Source: Taudactylus pleione
Lineage: Eukaryota > Chordata > Amphibia > Anura > Myobatrachidae
Direction: 5' to 3'
Assembly: GCA_031769625.1 (NCBI GenBank)
Contig: JAUIMM010001245.1
Location: forward strand, 1-64,000
DNA: 64,000 nt
Part shown: positions 50,804-60,480 of the stretch, piece by piece
Position numbering within the stretch: position 1 is the first letter of the stretch
How the letters are laid out: every line of letters begins with the position of its first letter
The notes under the pieces: generated by a model
Told to the model about the DNA's origin: nothing
Seen by the model: the letters and a program-made list of their open reading frames with translations, nothing else
The model's database searches: none
Position numbers and translations under genes: made by a program

Positions 50804-51684
50804 AAGGTTTGGCGTTAAAGTCGCTTGCTCCATCGACTTTCCGGGCTTACTCAGCCACTTGGCGGGATTGGTGCACGCATTGTGCTCTCCCAGACGTGGA
50901 GGGTAAGCCTCCGGAACAGTTGATTTCATCTTTTGTTTGGTTTCGTTATCAGCAGGGCAGATCTAGAGCGTTTATAGGTTCCGCGCTTGCTGGTATCTCC
51001 TTTTTCTGCAAATTAAAAGGTTTGCATGACCCCACCAAGGCTTTCGTGTTAGTGAAGGCTTTGAGGGGTTGGGCTAAGGGGTCGCCAGCTCGTTCAGACT
51101 CTCGCCGGCCAGTCGATTTGCAGCTTTTGTCTGGCTTGTTGACTTCAATGGGAAAGATAGCGGTTGATTTGTATGAAACTTTTCTTTTTAGGCTTGCTTT
51201 TGCGGTAGCATTTTTTGGGGCGTTTCGTGTTAGCGAGGTAGTGTCTACCAATAAAACTTCCACAGTTTCTGGTCTTTTGTTAAAAGACATTGTTTTTCGT
51301 GACTCAGCGATACTTTGCAAGCTGCGTTTCTCCAAAACAGATCAAACAGGCAGGGGGAAATGGGTTACTCTGCATAAGAATAGGGATTTAGACATCTGTC
51401 CAGTTCAGTTAGCTGCCAGGTTTATGGAGTTACGTCCTAGTCGGGGTGTGCAGTGGCTAATTCATGCGGATGGCACTCCTCTGACCAAGTTTCAATTTGC
51501 AGCGGTTTTTAAGAAATGTTTGTTAGAATTGGGTTTGAATCCTTCAGAGTATGGCACGCATTCTTTTCGTATTGGCGCTGCTACTTGTGCGGCCCTCTCA
51601 GGGGCGTCTGTGCAGGACATTCAGAAGGTGGGGCGCTGGAAGTCAGCTGCATATAAAAAGTACGTGCGCTGCGATAAGGTATAG
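50779..51684 (+). CDS. Tyrosine recombinase (integrase of the element)
   Basis: This enzyme would insert the circular cDNA by strand exchange through a covalent tyrosine-DNA link. An N-terminal SAM-like DNA-binding region is suggested by LAPSTFRAYSATWRDW. The catalytic residues, numbered from the GTG at 50779, are Arg150 in GAFRVSE, Lys186 in RFSKTDQ, His261 and Arg264 in HSFRIGA, and nucleophile Tyr295 in YKKYVR. His/Trp position II is Trp in GRWKS, as usual in this family. Spacing from Arg264 to Tyr295 (31 residues) fits known recombinases. The open frame begins at 50752 and overlaps the RNase H frame by about 50 bp in the -1 phase, with no ATG until well inside the domain. It was therefore either fused to pol and broken by a single-base loss, or reached by -1 frameshifting. 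The stop is TAG at 51682-51684. The recombinase frame itself has no internal break. Confidence 0.88.
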   Translation: MADYQAGLEGLALKSLAPSTFRAYSATWRDWCTHCALPDVEGKPPEQLISSFVWFRYQQGRSRAFIGSALAGISFFCKLKGLHDPTKAFVLVKALRGWAKGSPARSDSRRPVDLQLLSGLLTSMGKIAVDLYETFLFRLAFAVAFFGAFRVSEVVSTNKTSTVSGLLLKDIVFRDSAILCKLRFSKTDQTGRGKWVTLHKNRDLDICPVQLAARFMELRPSRGVQWLIHADGTPLTKFQFAAVFKKCLLELGLNPSEYGTHSFRIGAATCAALSGASVQDIQKVGRWKSAAYKKYVRCDKV

Positions 51685-51950
51685 GGGCGCACCCTGCGTT
51701 AACCCGAAAACGTTGCTTACCCGCCAATTGGTCAACGGTTAGCGTTGAGCAATTGGGGGTGTGAAGGGATTTTTAATTTTTCCTCCCGTTAGCCATGATT
51801 TGACCCATTTGGTTCACGGGCAGGTTTTTTGGTTTTTCTTCTTCACTCGGGTTCCTGTTTTCCCCAGTTCTGCATCCCTGCTAGTCAGTTGCTATGTGTT
51901 ACTAAAGTTGTGTCCGTTGGAATTGGGTTTGGTGCGGTTCTCACGGTTAG
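51685..51950 (+). other. Spacer between recombinase and hydrolase ORFs
   Basis: There is no convincing coding frame here, although short open frames exist. It is rich in T tracts and holds a strong stem-loop at 51724-51756 and two polypyrimidine-AG stretches (ending at 51867 and 51969) that resemble 3' splice sites. A donor-like AAG|GTATAG ends the recombinase frame at 51676-51684. The spacer may therefore be a small intron or an intercistronic region. Confidence 0.45.
51724..51756 (+). other. Inverted repeat, 14-bp arms with 5-nt loop
   Basis: The left arm CCAATTGGTCAACG (51724-51737) and right arm CGTTGAGCAATTGG (51743-51756) are reverse complements except for one mismatch, with loop GTTAG. 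It lies 40 bp after the recombinase stop. It could fold in RNA or act as a recombinase or protein site in DNA; the role is unknown. Confidence 0.7.
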
Positions 51951-51953
51951 GTT

Positions 51954-51969
51954 CTCTCTTTTTCCACAG
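51954..51969 (+). other. Candidate 3' splice site before the hydrolase ORF
   Basis: A pyrimidine run ending in CCACAG lies immediately before the hydrolase frame, with a branch-point-like CTCAC about 30 bp upstream. Joining it to the donor-like AAG|GTATAG at 51678 would leave the hydrolase one base out of frame in this copy, so the model needs a further indel or a different donor. This is inference only. Confidence 0.35.
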
Positions 51970-51971
51970 CA

Positions 51972-52526
51972 TTGACGGAAGAAGAGGGGCAGGTGTGGCT
52001 TCTTGGTCACTCATATATTTTTTGGGCGGAAAAATATGTGTTGTCCCAAAAACAGGTTTTGTGGCCTCGCAGGTTTAGAGTGCGTTGGATTGGTGTTAGG
52101 GGCTTGCGTGTTGCATCTGTTTTGGCACTGATAGTTTCATCGGTGGCTAAGTGGGGAGTTCCGAATATATTGGTTTTACATGTTGGTGGCAATGATGTGG
52201 GCCAGTTGAAAGGTGTGGAGCTGATTGTCAGGATTCGTGAAGTGATGGACGAGATACGTTTGCAGTGGCCCAATATTCGGATTGTATGGTCTGAAATGAT
52301 GCCTCGTTTGACATGGAGGGGAGTGCGCAAGTATGGTGCTTTGGAGAGAGCACGTAAGAAAGCGAATGTTGCGATTGCCAAGCATGTGGAAAAAATTGGA
52401 GGAATTTTGGTGAGTCGTGGCTTTTTGGTTGGTGATATTGGGAAGTTCCTTCGTCATGATGGTGTGCATTTGAATGCTGTGGGGACCAGTTTGTTTGTGA
52501 AGGATTTATTCTCATTTTTGGTGTAG
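51972..52526 (+). CDS. SGNH-type hydrolase/esterase of the retrotransposon
   Basis: This is the third ORF of the element, a predicted lipase/esterase-like SGNH hydrolase. A similar domain is known from Ngaro elements and from CR1-type non-LTR retrotransposons; its role in transposition is not established. Block I is LLGHSYIFW, where the usual GDS is GHS, with Ser codon 52011. The block III motif is HVGGNDVG (about 52180-52200) and the block V motif is DGVHLN (about 52458-52475), giving the Asp and His of the triad. The length of about 185-190 residues suits a single SGNH domain. The open frame runs from 51951 and has no ATG ahead of block I, so its start must come from splicing, fusion or recoding. 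The nominal TTG start at 51972 is not a reliable start. The stop is TAG at 52524-52526. No internal stop or frame break is visible. Confidence 0.82.
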   Translation: MTEEEGQVWLLGHSYIFWAEKYVLSQKQVLWPRRFRVRWIGVRGLRVASVLALIVSSVAKWGVPNILVLHVGGNDVGQLKGVELIVRIREVMDEIRLQWPNIRIVWSEMMPRLTWRGVRKYGALERARKKANVAIAKHVEKIGGILVSRGFLVGDIGKFLRHDGVHLNAVGTSLFVKDLFSFLV

Positions 52527-52577
52527 TTTTTGGGTGGCGGGCCAGTCTTTCCTTAGGGCCTGGCTTTGGCGGGAGTT

Positions 52578-52819
52578 CGCTGCAACTCAGTGGCTTTAGG
52601 TGGCGTAAGACAACTTTGTGGGGGCACTGTCCCTCATTGCCCCTGGCGAATTTGTCCTTCTCTTTGCGGGGGGACCCGGGTGCTGTTTTAGTGCGAAAGC
52701 ACCTCGGATTGGCCCAGGAGGGAAGTGAGACTCTCGCATCGTTAGTACGTCTTGAAGGGGGGTCGTTTAGTCGTCCTCCGAGTATTGAGCAAGGTGAAAG
52801 CTAGAACTGAGTTGCAGCG
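52578..52819 (+). other. 13-bp inverted repeat in the 3' region
   Basis: CGCTGCAACTCAG at 52578-52590 and CTGAGTTGCAGCG at 52807-52819 are perfect reverse complements separated by 216 bp. They would close a long hairpin over a domain that includes the GTGC-GAAA-GCAC hairpin (52691-52702). This suggests a folded RNA or a terminal DNA structure used in replication; the function is not known. Confidence 0.6.
52691..52702 (+). other. GNRA-capped mini-hairpin
   Basis: GTGCGAAAGCAC forms a 4-bp stem with a GAAA tetraloop inside the 13-bp inverted repeat. It is short enough to occur by chance, but it sits in the middle of the possible folded domain. Confidence 0.4.
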
Positions 52820-52861
52820 TCTCTTGGCCACCCTGGTTAGGTTGATTGAATTTAATTTATA

Positions 52862-52867
52862 AATAAA
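52862..52867 (+). terminator. Poly(A) signal of the retrotransposon
   Basis: AATAAA lies about 335 bp after the hydrolase stop and is followed 25-45 bp later by a GT-rich stretch (CTGGTGTCCGTGTC). This is a canonical vertebrate-type arrangement, with cleavage expected near 52880-52890. The element DNA continues about 100 bp further, as expected if the terminal repeat carries the signal. Confidence 0.65.
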
Positions 52868-53177
52868 AAGCTGTGACCTTTTTTAGCCAAGCTCTGGTGT
52901 CCGTGTCTTTATTTATTTGTAACTTAAGTTAAGTAAGCTAATCAGGTGTTAAAGTATTGTAAAGCAGTAAACCAATACAGATCTTATTGTCAGCGCTGGC
53001 AGTGAGGGGAGGAGACAGTAGTCAGTGCTGGCAGTGAGGAGAGGAGGAGACAGTTCTCAGCGCTGGCAGCGAGGAGAGGAAACAGTAGTCAGCGCTGGCA
53101 GTGAGGAGAGGAGGAGACAGTTGTCAGCGCTGGCAGTGAGAGGAGACAGTTGTCAGCGCTGGCAGTGAGGAGAGGAG

Positions 53178-56100
53178 GAGACAGTTGTCAGCGCTGGCAG
53201 CGAGAGGAGGAGACAGTTGTCAGCGCTGGCAGTGAGGAGAGGAGGAGACAGTTGTCAGCGCTGGCAGTGAGGAGAGGAGACAGTTGTCAGCGCTGGCAGT
53301 GAGGGGAGGAGACAGTAGTCAGTGCTGGCAGCGAGAGGAGGAGACAGTTGTCAGCGCTGGCAGCGAGAGGAGGTGACAGTTGTCAGCGCTGGCAGTGAGG
53401 AGAGGAGGAGACAGTTGTCAGCGCTGGCAGCGAGGAGAGGAGACAGTTGTCAGCGCTGGCAGTGAGGAGAGGAGGAGACAGATGTCAGCGCTGGCAGCGA
53501 AGAGAGGAAACAGTCGTCAGCGCTGGCAGTGAGGAGAGGAGGAGACAGTTGTCAGCGCTGGCAGTGAGGAGAGGAGGAGACAGTTGTCAGCACTGGCAGC
53601 GAGGAGAGGAGACAGTTGTCAGCGCTGGCAGTGAGGAGAGGAGGAGACAGTTGTCAGCGCTGGCAGTGAGGAGAGGAGGAGACAGTTGTCAGCGCTGGCA
53701 GCGAGGAGAGGAGACAGTTGTCAGCGCTGGCAGTGAGGTGAGGAGACAGTAGTCAGCGCTGGCAGTGAGGTGAGGAGACAGTTGTCAGCGCTGGCAGTGA
53801 GGGGAGGAGACAGTAGTCAGTGCTGGCAGTGAGGGGAGGAGACAGTTGTCAGCGCTGGCAGTGAGGAGAGGAGGAGACAGTTGTCAGCACTGGCAGCGAG
53901 AGGAGGAGACAGTTGTCAGCGCTGGCAGTGAGGAGAGGAGGAGACACTTGTCAGCGCTGGCAGCAAGGAGAGGAAACAGTAGTCAGTACTGGCAGTGAGG
54001 AGAGGTGGAGACAGTTGTCAGCGCTGGCAGTGAGGTGAGGAGACAGTTGTCAGCGCTGGCAGCGAGAGGAGACAGTTGTCAGCGCTGGCAGTGAGGTGAG
54101 GAGACAGTAGTCAGTGCTGGCAGTGAGGGGAGGGGACAGTTGTCAGCGCTGGCAGTGAGGAGAGGAGGAGAGAGTTGTCAGCGCTGGCAGCGAGAGGAGG
54201 AGACAGTTGTCAGCGCTGGCAGCAAGGAGAGGAAACAGTAGTCAGCGCTGGCAGTGAGGAGAGGTGGAGACAGTTGTCAGCGCTGGCAGTGAGAGGAGAC
54301 AGTTGTCAGCGCTGGCAGTGAGGAGAGGAGGAGACAGTTGTCAGCGCTGGCAGCGAGAGGAGGAGACAGTTGTCAGCGCTGGCAGTGAGGAGAGGAGGAG
54401 ACAGTTGTCAGCGCTGGCAGTGAGGAGAGGAGGAGACAGTTGTCAGCGCTGGCAGTGAGGATTGGAGGAAGCAGTTGTCAGCACTGGCAGCAAGGAGAGG
54501 AGACAGTTTTCAGCGCTGGCAGCGAGAGGAGGAGACAGTTGTCAGCGCTGGCAGTGAGGAGAGGAGGAGACAGTTGTCAGCGCTGGCAGTGAGGAGAGGA
54601 GACAGTTGTCAGCATTGGCAGTGAGGGGAGGAGACAGTAGTCAGTGCTGGCAGCGAGAGGAGGAGACAGTTGTCAGCGCTGGCAGCGAGAGGAGGAGACA
54701 GTTGTCAGCGCTGGCAGTGAGGAGAGGAGGAGACAGTTGTCAGCGCTGGCAGCGAGGAGAGGAGACAGTTGTCAGCGCTGGCAGTGAGGAGAGGAGGAGA
54801 CAGTTGTCAGCGCTGGCAGCGAAGAGAGGAAACAGTAGTCAATGCTGGCAGTGAGGAGAGGAGGAGACAGTTGTCAGCGCTGGCAGCGAGGGAGGAAACA
54901 GTAGTCAGCGCTGGCAGTGAGGAGAGGAGGAGACAGTTGTCAGCGCTGGCAGCGAGGAGAGGAGACAGTTGTCAGCGCTGGCAGTGAGGTGAGGAGACAG
55001 TTGTCAGCGCTGGCAATGAGGTGAGGAGACAGTTGTCAGCACTGGCAGTGAGGGGAGGAGACAGTAGTCAGTGCTGGCAGTGAGGGGAGGAGACAGTTGT
55101 CAGCGCTGGCAGTGAGGAGAGGAGGAGACAGTTGTCAGCACTGGCAGCGAGAGGAGGAGACAGTTGTCAGCGCTGGCAGTGAGGAGAGGAGGAGACACTT
55201 GTCAGCGCTGGCAGCAAGGAGAGGAAACAGTAGTCAGCGCTGGCAGTGAGGAGAGGAGGAGACAGTTGTCAGCGCTGGCAGTGAGGTGAGGAGACAGTTG
55301 TCAGCGCTGGCAGCGAGAGGAGACAGTTGTCAGCGCTGGCAGTGAGGTGAGGAGACAGTTGTCAGCGCTGGCAGCGAGAGGAGGAGACAGTTGTCAGCGC
55401 TGGCAGCAAGGAGAGGAAACAGTAGTCAGCGCTGGCAGTGAGGAGAGGAGGAGACATTTGTCAGCGCTGGCAGTGAGGTGAGGAGACAGTTGTCAGCGCT
55501 GGCAGCGAGAGGAGGAGACAGTTGTCAGCGCTAGCAGTGAGGAGAGGAGGAGACAGTTGTCAGCGCTGGCAGTGAGGAGAGGAGGAAACAGTTGTCAGCG
55601 CTGGCAGCAAGGAGAGGAGACAGTTGTCAGCGCTGGCAGCGAGAGGAGGAGACAGTTGTCAGCGCTGGCAGTGAGGAGAGGAGGAGACAGTTGTCAGAGC
55701 TGGCAGTGAGGAGAGGAGACAGTTGTCAGCGCTGGCAGTGAGGGGAGGAGACAGTAGTCAGTGCTGGCAGCGAGAGGAGGAGACAGTTGTCAGCGCTGGC
55801 AGCGAGAGGAGGAGACAGTTGTCAGCGCTGGCAGTGAGGAGAGGAGGAGACAGTTGTCAGCGCTGGCAGCGAGGAGAGGAGACAGTTGTCAGCGCTGGCA
55901 GTGAGGAGAGGAGGAGACAGTTGTCAGCGCTGTCAGCGAAGAGAGGAAACAGTAGTCATCGCTGGCAGTGAGGAGAGGAGGAGACAGTTGTCAGCACTGG
56001 CAGTGAGGAGAGGAGGAGACAGTTGTTAGCGCTGGCAGCGAGGATAGGAGACAGTTGTCAGCGCTGGCAGTGAGGAGAGGAGGAGACAGTTGTCAGCGCT

Positions 56101-59100
56101 GTCAGCGAAGAGAGGAAACAGTAGTCATCGCTGGCAGTGAGGAGAGGAGGAGACAGTTGTCAGCACTGGCAGTGAGGAGAGGAGGAGACAGTTGTCAGCG
56201 CTGGCAGCGAGGAGAGGAGACAGTTGTCAGCGCTGGCAGTGAGGAGAGGAGGAGACAGTTGTCAGCACTGGCAGCGAGGGGAGGAAACAGTAGTCATCGC
56301 TGGCAGTGAGGAGAGGAGGAGACAGTTGTCAGCACTGGCAGTGAGGAGAGGAGGAGACAGTTGTCCGCGCTGGCAGCGAAGAGTGGAAACAGTAGTCAGC
56401 GCTGGCAGTGAGGAGAGGAGGAGACAGTTCTCAGCGCTGGCAGCGAGGAGAGGAGACAGTTGTCAGCGCTGGCCGAGAGGTAAGGAGACAATTGTCAGCG
56501 CTGGCAGTGAGGTGAGGAGACAGTTGTCAGCGCTGGCAGTGAGGGGAGGAGACAGTTGTCAGCGCTGGCAGTGAGGAGAGGAGGAGACAGTTGTCAGCGC
56601 TGGCAGCGAGAGGAGGAGACAGTTGTCAGCGCTGGCAGTGAGGAGAGGAGGAGACACTTGTCAGCGCTGGCAGCAAGGAGAGGAAACAGTAGTCAGCGCT
56701 GGCAGTGAGGTGAGGAGACAGTTGTCAGCGCTGGCAGCGAGAGGAGGAGACAGTTGTCAGCGCTGGCAGTGAGGAGAGGAGACAGTTGTCAGCGCTGGCA
56801 GAGAGAGGAGGAGACAGTTGTCAGCGCTGGCAGTGAGGAGAGGAGGAAACAGTTGTCAGCGCTAGCAGCAAGGAGAGGAGACAGTTGTCAGCGCTGGCAG
56901 CGAGAGGAGGAGACAGTTGTCAGCGCTGGCAGTGAGGAGAGGAGGAGACAGTTGTCAGCGCTGGCAGTGAGGAGAGGAGACAGTTGTCAGCGCTGGCAGT
57001 GAGGGGAGGAGACAGTAGTCAGTGCTGGCAGCGAGAGGAGGAGACAGTTGTCAGCGCTGGCAGCGAGAGGAGGTGACAGTTGTCAGCGCTGGCAGTGAGG
57101 AGAGGAGGAGACAGTTGTCAGCGCTGGCAGCGAGGAGAGGAGACAGTTGTCAGCGCTGGCAGTGAGGAGAGGAGGAGACAGTTGTCAGCGCTGGCAGCGA
57201 AGAGAGGAAACAGTCATCAGCGCTGGCAGTGAGGAGAGGAGGAGACAGTTGTCAGCGCTGGCAGTGAGGAGAGGAGGAGACAGTTGTCAGCACTGGCAGC
57301 GAGGAGAGGAGACAGTTGTCAGCGCTGGCAGTGAGGAGAGGAGGAGACAGTTGTCAGCGCTGGCAGTGAGGAGAGGAGGAGACAGTTGTCAGCGCTGGCA
57401 GCGAGGAGAGGAGACAGTTGTCAGCGCTGGCAGTGAGGTGAGGAGACAGTAGTCAGCGCTGGCAGTGAGGTGAGGAGACAGTTGTCAGCGCTGGCAGTGA
57501 GGGGAGGAGACAGTAGTCAGTGCTGGCAGTGAGGGGAGGAGACAGTTGTCAGCGCTGGCAGTGAGGAGAGGAGGAGACAGTTGTCAGCACTGGCAGCGAG
57601 AGGAGGAGACAGTTGTCAGCGCTGGCAGTGAGGAGAGGAGGAGACACTTGTCAGCGCTGGCAGCAAGGAGAGGAAACAGTAGTCAGTGCTGGCAGTGAGG
57701 AGAGGTGGAGACAGTTGTCAGCGCTGGCAGTGAGGTGAGGAGACAGTTGTCAGCGCTGGCAGCGAGAGGAGACAGTTGTCAGCGCTGGCAGTGAGGTGAG
57801 GAGACAGTAGTCAGTGCTGGCAGTGAGGGGAGGGGACAGTTGTCAGCGCTGGCAGTGAGGAGAGGAGGAGAGAGTTGTCAGCGCTGGCAGCGAGAGGAGG
57901 AGACAGTTGTCAGCGCTGGCAGCAAGGAGAGGAAACAGTAGTCAGCGCTGGCAGTGAGGAGAGGTGGAGACAGTTGTCAGCGCTGGCAGTGAGAGGAGAC
58001 AGTTGTCAGCGCTGGCAGTGAGGAGAGGAGGAGACAGTTGTCAGCGCTGGCAGCGAGAGGAGGAGACAGTTGTCAGCGCTGGCAGTGAGGAGAGGAGGAG
58101 ACAGTTGTCAGCGCTGGCAGTGAGGAGAGGAGGAGACAGTTGTCAGCGCTGGCAGTGAGGATTGGAGGAAGCAGTTGTCAGCACTGGCAGCAAGGAGAGG
58201 AGACAGTTTTCAGCGCTGGCAGCGAGAGGAGGAGACAGTTGTCAGCGCTGGCAGTGAGGAGAGGAGGAGACAGTTGTCAGCGCTGGCAGTGAGGAGAGGA
58301 GACAGTTGTCAGCATTGGCAGTGAGGGGAGGAGACAGTAGTCAGTGCTGGCAGCGAGAGGAGGAGACAGTTGTCAGCGCTGGCAGCGAGAGGAGGAGACA
58401 GTTGTCAGCGCTGGCAGTGAGGAGAGGAGGAGACAGTTGTCAGCGCTGGCAGCGAGGAGAGGAGACAGTTGTCAGCGCTGGCAGTGAGGAGAGGAGGAGA
58501 CAGTTGTCAGCGCTGGCAGCGAAGAGAGGAAACAGTAGTCAATGCTGGCAGTGAGGAGAGGAGGAGACAGTTGTCAGCGCTGGCAGCGAGGGAGGAAACA
58601 GTAGTCAGCGCTGGCAGTGAGGAGAGGAGGAGACAGTTGTCAGCGCTGGCAGCGAGGAGAGGAGACAGTTGTCAGCGCTGGCAGTGAGGTGAGGAGACAG
58701 TTGTCAGCGCTGGCAATGAGGTGAGGAGACAGTTGTCAGCACTGGCAGTGAGGGGAGGAGACAGTAGTCAGTGCTGGCAGTGAGGGGAGGAGACAGTTGT
58801 CAGCGCTGGCAGTGAGGAGAGGAGGAGACAGTTGTCAGCACTGGCAGCGAGAGGAGGAGACAGTTGTCAGCGCTGGCAGTGAGGAGAGGAGGAGACACTT
58901 GTCAGCGCTGGCAGCAAGGAGAGGAAACAGTAGTCAGCGCTGGCAGTGAGGAGAGGAGGAGACAGTTGTCAGCGCTGGCAGTGAGGTGAGGAGACAGTTG
59001 TCAGCGCTGGCAGCGAGAGGAGACAGTTGTCAGCGCTGGCAGTGAGGTGAGGAGACAGTTGTCAGCGCTGGCAGCGAGAGGAGGAGACAGTTGTCAGCGC

Positions 59101-60480
59101 TGGCAGCAAGGAGAGGAAACAGTAGTCAGCGCTGGCAGTGAGGAGAGGAGGAGACATTTGTCAGCGCTGGCAGTGAGGTGAGGAGACAGTTGTCAGCGCT
59201 GGCAACGAGAGGAGGAGACAGTTGTCAGCGCTAGCAGTGAGGAGAGGAGGAGACAGTTGTCAGCGCTGGCAGTGAGGAGAGGAGGAAACAGTTGTCAGCG
59301 CTGGCAGCAAGGAGAGGAGACAGTTGTCAGCGCTGGCAGCGAGAGGAGGAGACAGTTGTCAGCGCTGGCAGTGAGGAGAGGAGGAGACAGTTGTCAGAGC
59401 TGGCAGTGAGGAGAGGAGACAGTTGTCAGCGCTGGCAGTGAGGGGAGGAGACAGTAGTCAGTGCTGGCAGCGAGAGGAGGAGACAGTTGTCAGCGCTGGC
59501 AGCGAGAGGAGGAGACAGTTGTCAGCGCTGGCAGTGAGGAGAGGAGGAGACAGTTGTCAGCGCTGGCAGCGAGGAGAGGAGACAGTTGTCAGCGCTGGCA
59601 GTGAGGAGAGGAGGAGACAGTTGTCAGCGCTGTCAGCGAAGAGAGGAAACAGTAGTCATCGCTGGCAGTGAGGAGAGGAGGAGACAGTTGTCAGCACTGG
59701 CAGTGAGGAGAGGAGGAGACAGTTGTCAGCGCTGGCAGCGAGGAGAGGAGACAGTTGTCAGCGCTGGCAGTGAGGAGAGGAGGAGACAGTTGTCAGCACT
59801 GGCAGCGAGGGGAGGAAACAGTAGTCATCGCTGGCAGTGAGGAGAGGAGGAGACAGTTGTCAGCACTGGCAGTGAGGAGAGGAGGAGACAGTTGTTAGCG
59901 CTGGCAGCGAGGATAGGAGACAGTTGTCAGCGCTGGCAGTGAGGAGAGGAGGAGACAGTTGTCAGCGCTGTCAGCGAAGAGAGGAAACAGTAGTCATCGC
60001 TGGCAGTGAGGAGAGGAGGAGACAGTTGTCAGCACTGGCAGTGAGGAGAGGAGGAGACAGTTGTCAGCGCTGGCAGCGAGGAGAGGAGACAGTTGTCAGC
60101 GCTGGCAGTGAGGAGAGGAGGAGACAGTTGTCAGCACTGGCAGCGAGGGGAGGAAACAGTAGTCATCGCTGGCAGTGAGGAGAGGAGGAGACAGTTGTCA
60201 GCACTGGCAGTGAGGAGAGGAGGAGACAGTTGTCCGCGCTGGCAGCGAAGAGTGGAAACAGTAGTCAGCGCTGGCAGTGAGGAGAGGAGGAGACAGTTCT
60301 CAGCGCTGGCAGCGAGGAGAGGAGACAGTTGTCAGCGCTGGCCGAGAGGTAAGGAGACAATTGTCAGCGCTGGCAGTGAGGTGAGGAGACAGTTGTCAGC
60401 GCTGGCAGTGAGGGGAGGAGACAGTAGTCAGTGCTGGCAGTGAGGGGAGGAGACAGTTGTCAGCGCTGGCAGTGAGGAGA
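53178..60480. repeat. 3,700-bp higher-order repeat, two copies
   Basis: The copy at about 53178-56877 recurs from about 56878 with an offset of 3,700 bp. Near 59.6 kb the second copy gains about 169 bp, so the offset becomes 3,869 until similarity ends near 60.48 kb. Diagnostic shared units are GAGAGGAGGTGACAG, GAGGATTGGAGGAAGCAG and GGCCGAGAGGTAAGG. The core of this repeat is also related to the first half of the 4,170-bp repeat on the left. Confidence 0.82.

Larger units (their letters stand above)
46754..52987 (+). mobile_element. Ngaro-like tyrosine-recombinase (DIRS-order) retrotransposon, degenerate
   Basis: This is a 6.2-kb non-satellite insert with plus-strand frames for gag, RT, RNase H, tyrosine recombinase and SGNH hydrolase. 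The gene order, the recombinase in place of a DDE integrase, the absence of a protease and of the DAM-type methyltransferase, and the extra SGNH hydrolase match the Ngaro group of DIRS-order elements. The left boundary follows GAGACAAT and the right boundary precedes TGTCAGCGC. Empty satellite homologues at 56491, 60360 and 62591 read GAGACAATTGTCAGCG, so no target-site duplication was made. A shared T makes the boundary ambiguous by one base. I did not find the split direct repeats usual for Ngaro. The proteins identify the family securely at the order level; the Ngaro assignment is an inference. Confidence 0.88.
52527..52987 (+). other. 3' untranslated and terminal region of the retrotransposon
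   Basis: This non-coding tail includes a 13-bp inverted repeat (52578-52590 with 52807-52819), a small GAAA-capped hairpin (52691-52702), a possible 6-bp GGGGCA/TGCCCC stem near 52621-52645, and the poly(A) signal. The last 130 bp are AT-rich. GTATTG (52954-52959) pairs with CAATAC (52973-52978) near the end, and ATACAGATC close to the terminus is the inverse of ATCTGTAT at the left end. I could not find a copy of the 5' leader here. Confidence 0.6.

Noticed and set aside
51761..52078. Plus-strand open frame of 105 codons overlapping the hydrolase start
   Set aside because: It is a different frame from the SGNH motifs, with hydrophobic low-complexity content and no recognisable family.
46754..52987. 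LTR retrotransposon or endogenous retrovirus
   Set aside because: No long terminal repeats, no aspartic protease, no DDE integrase, no envelope and no target duplication; a tyrosine recombinase is present instead.
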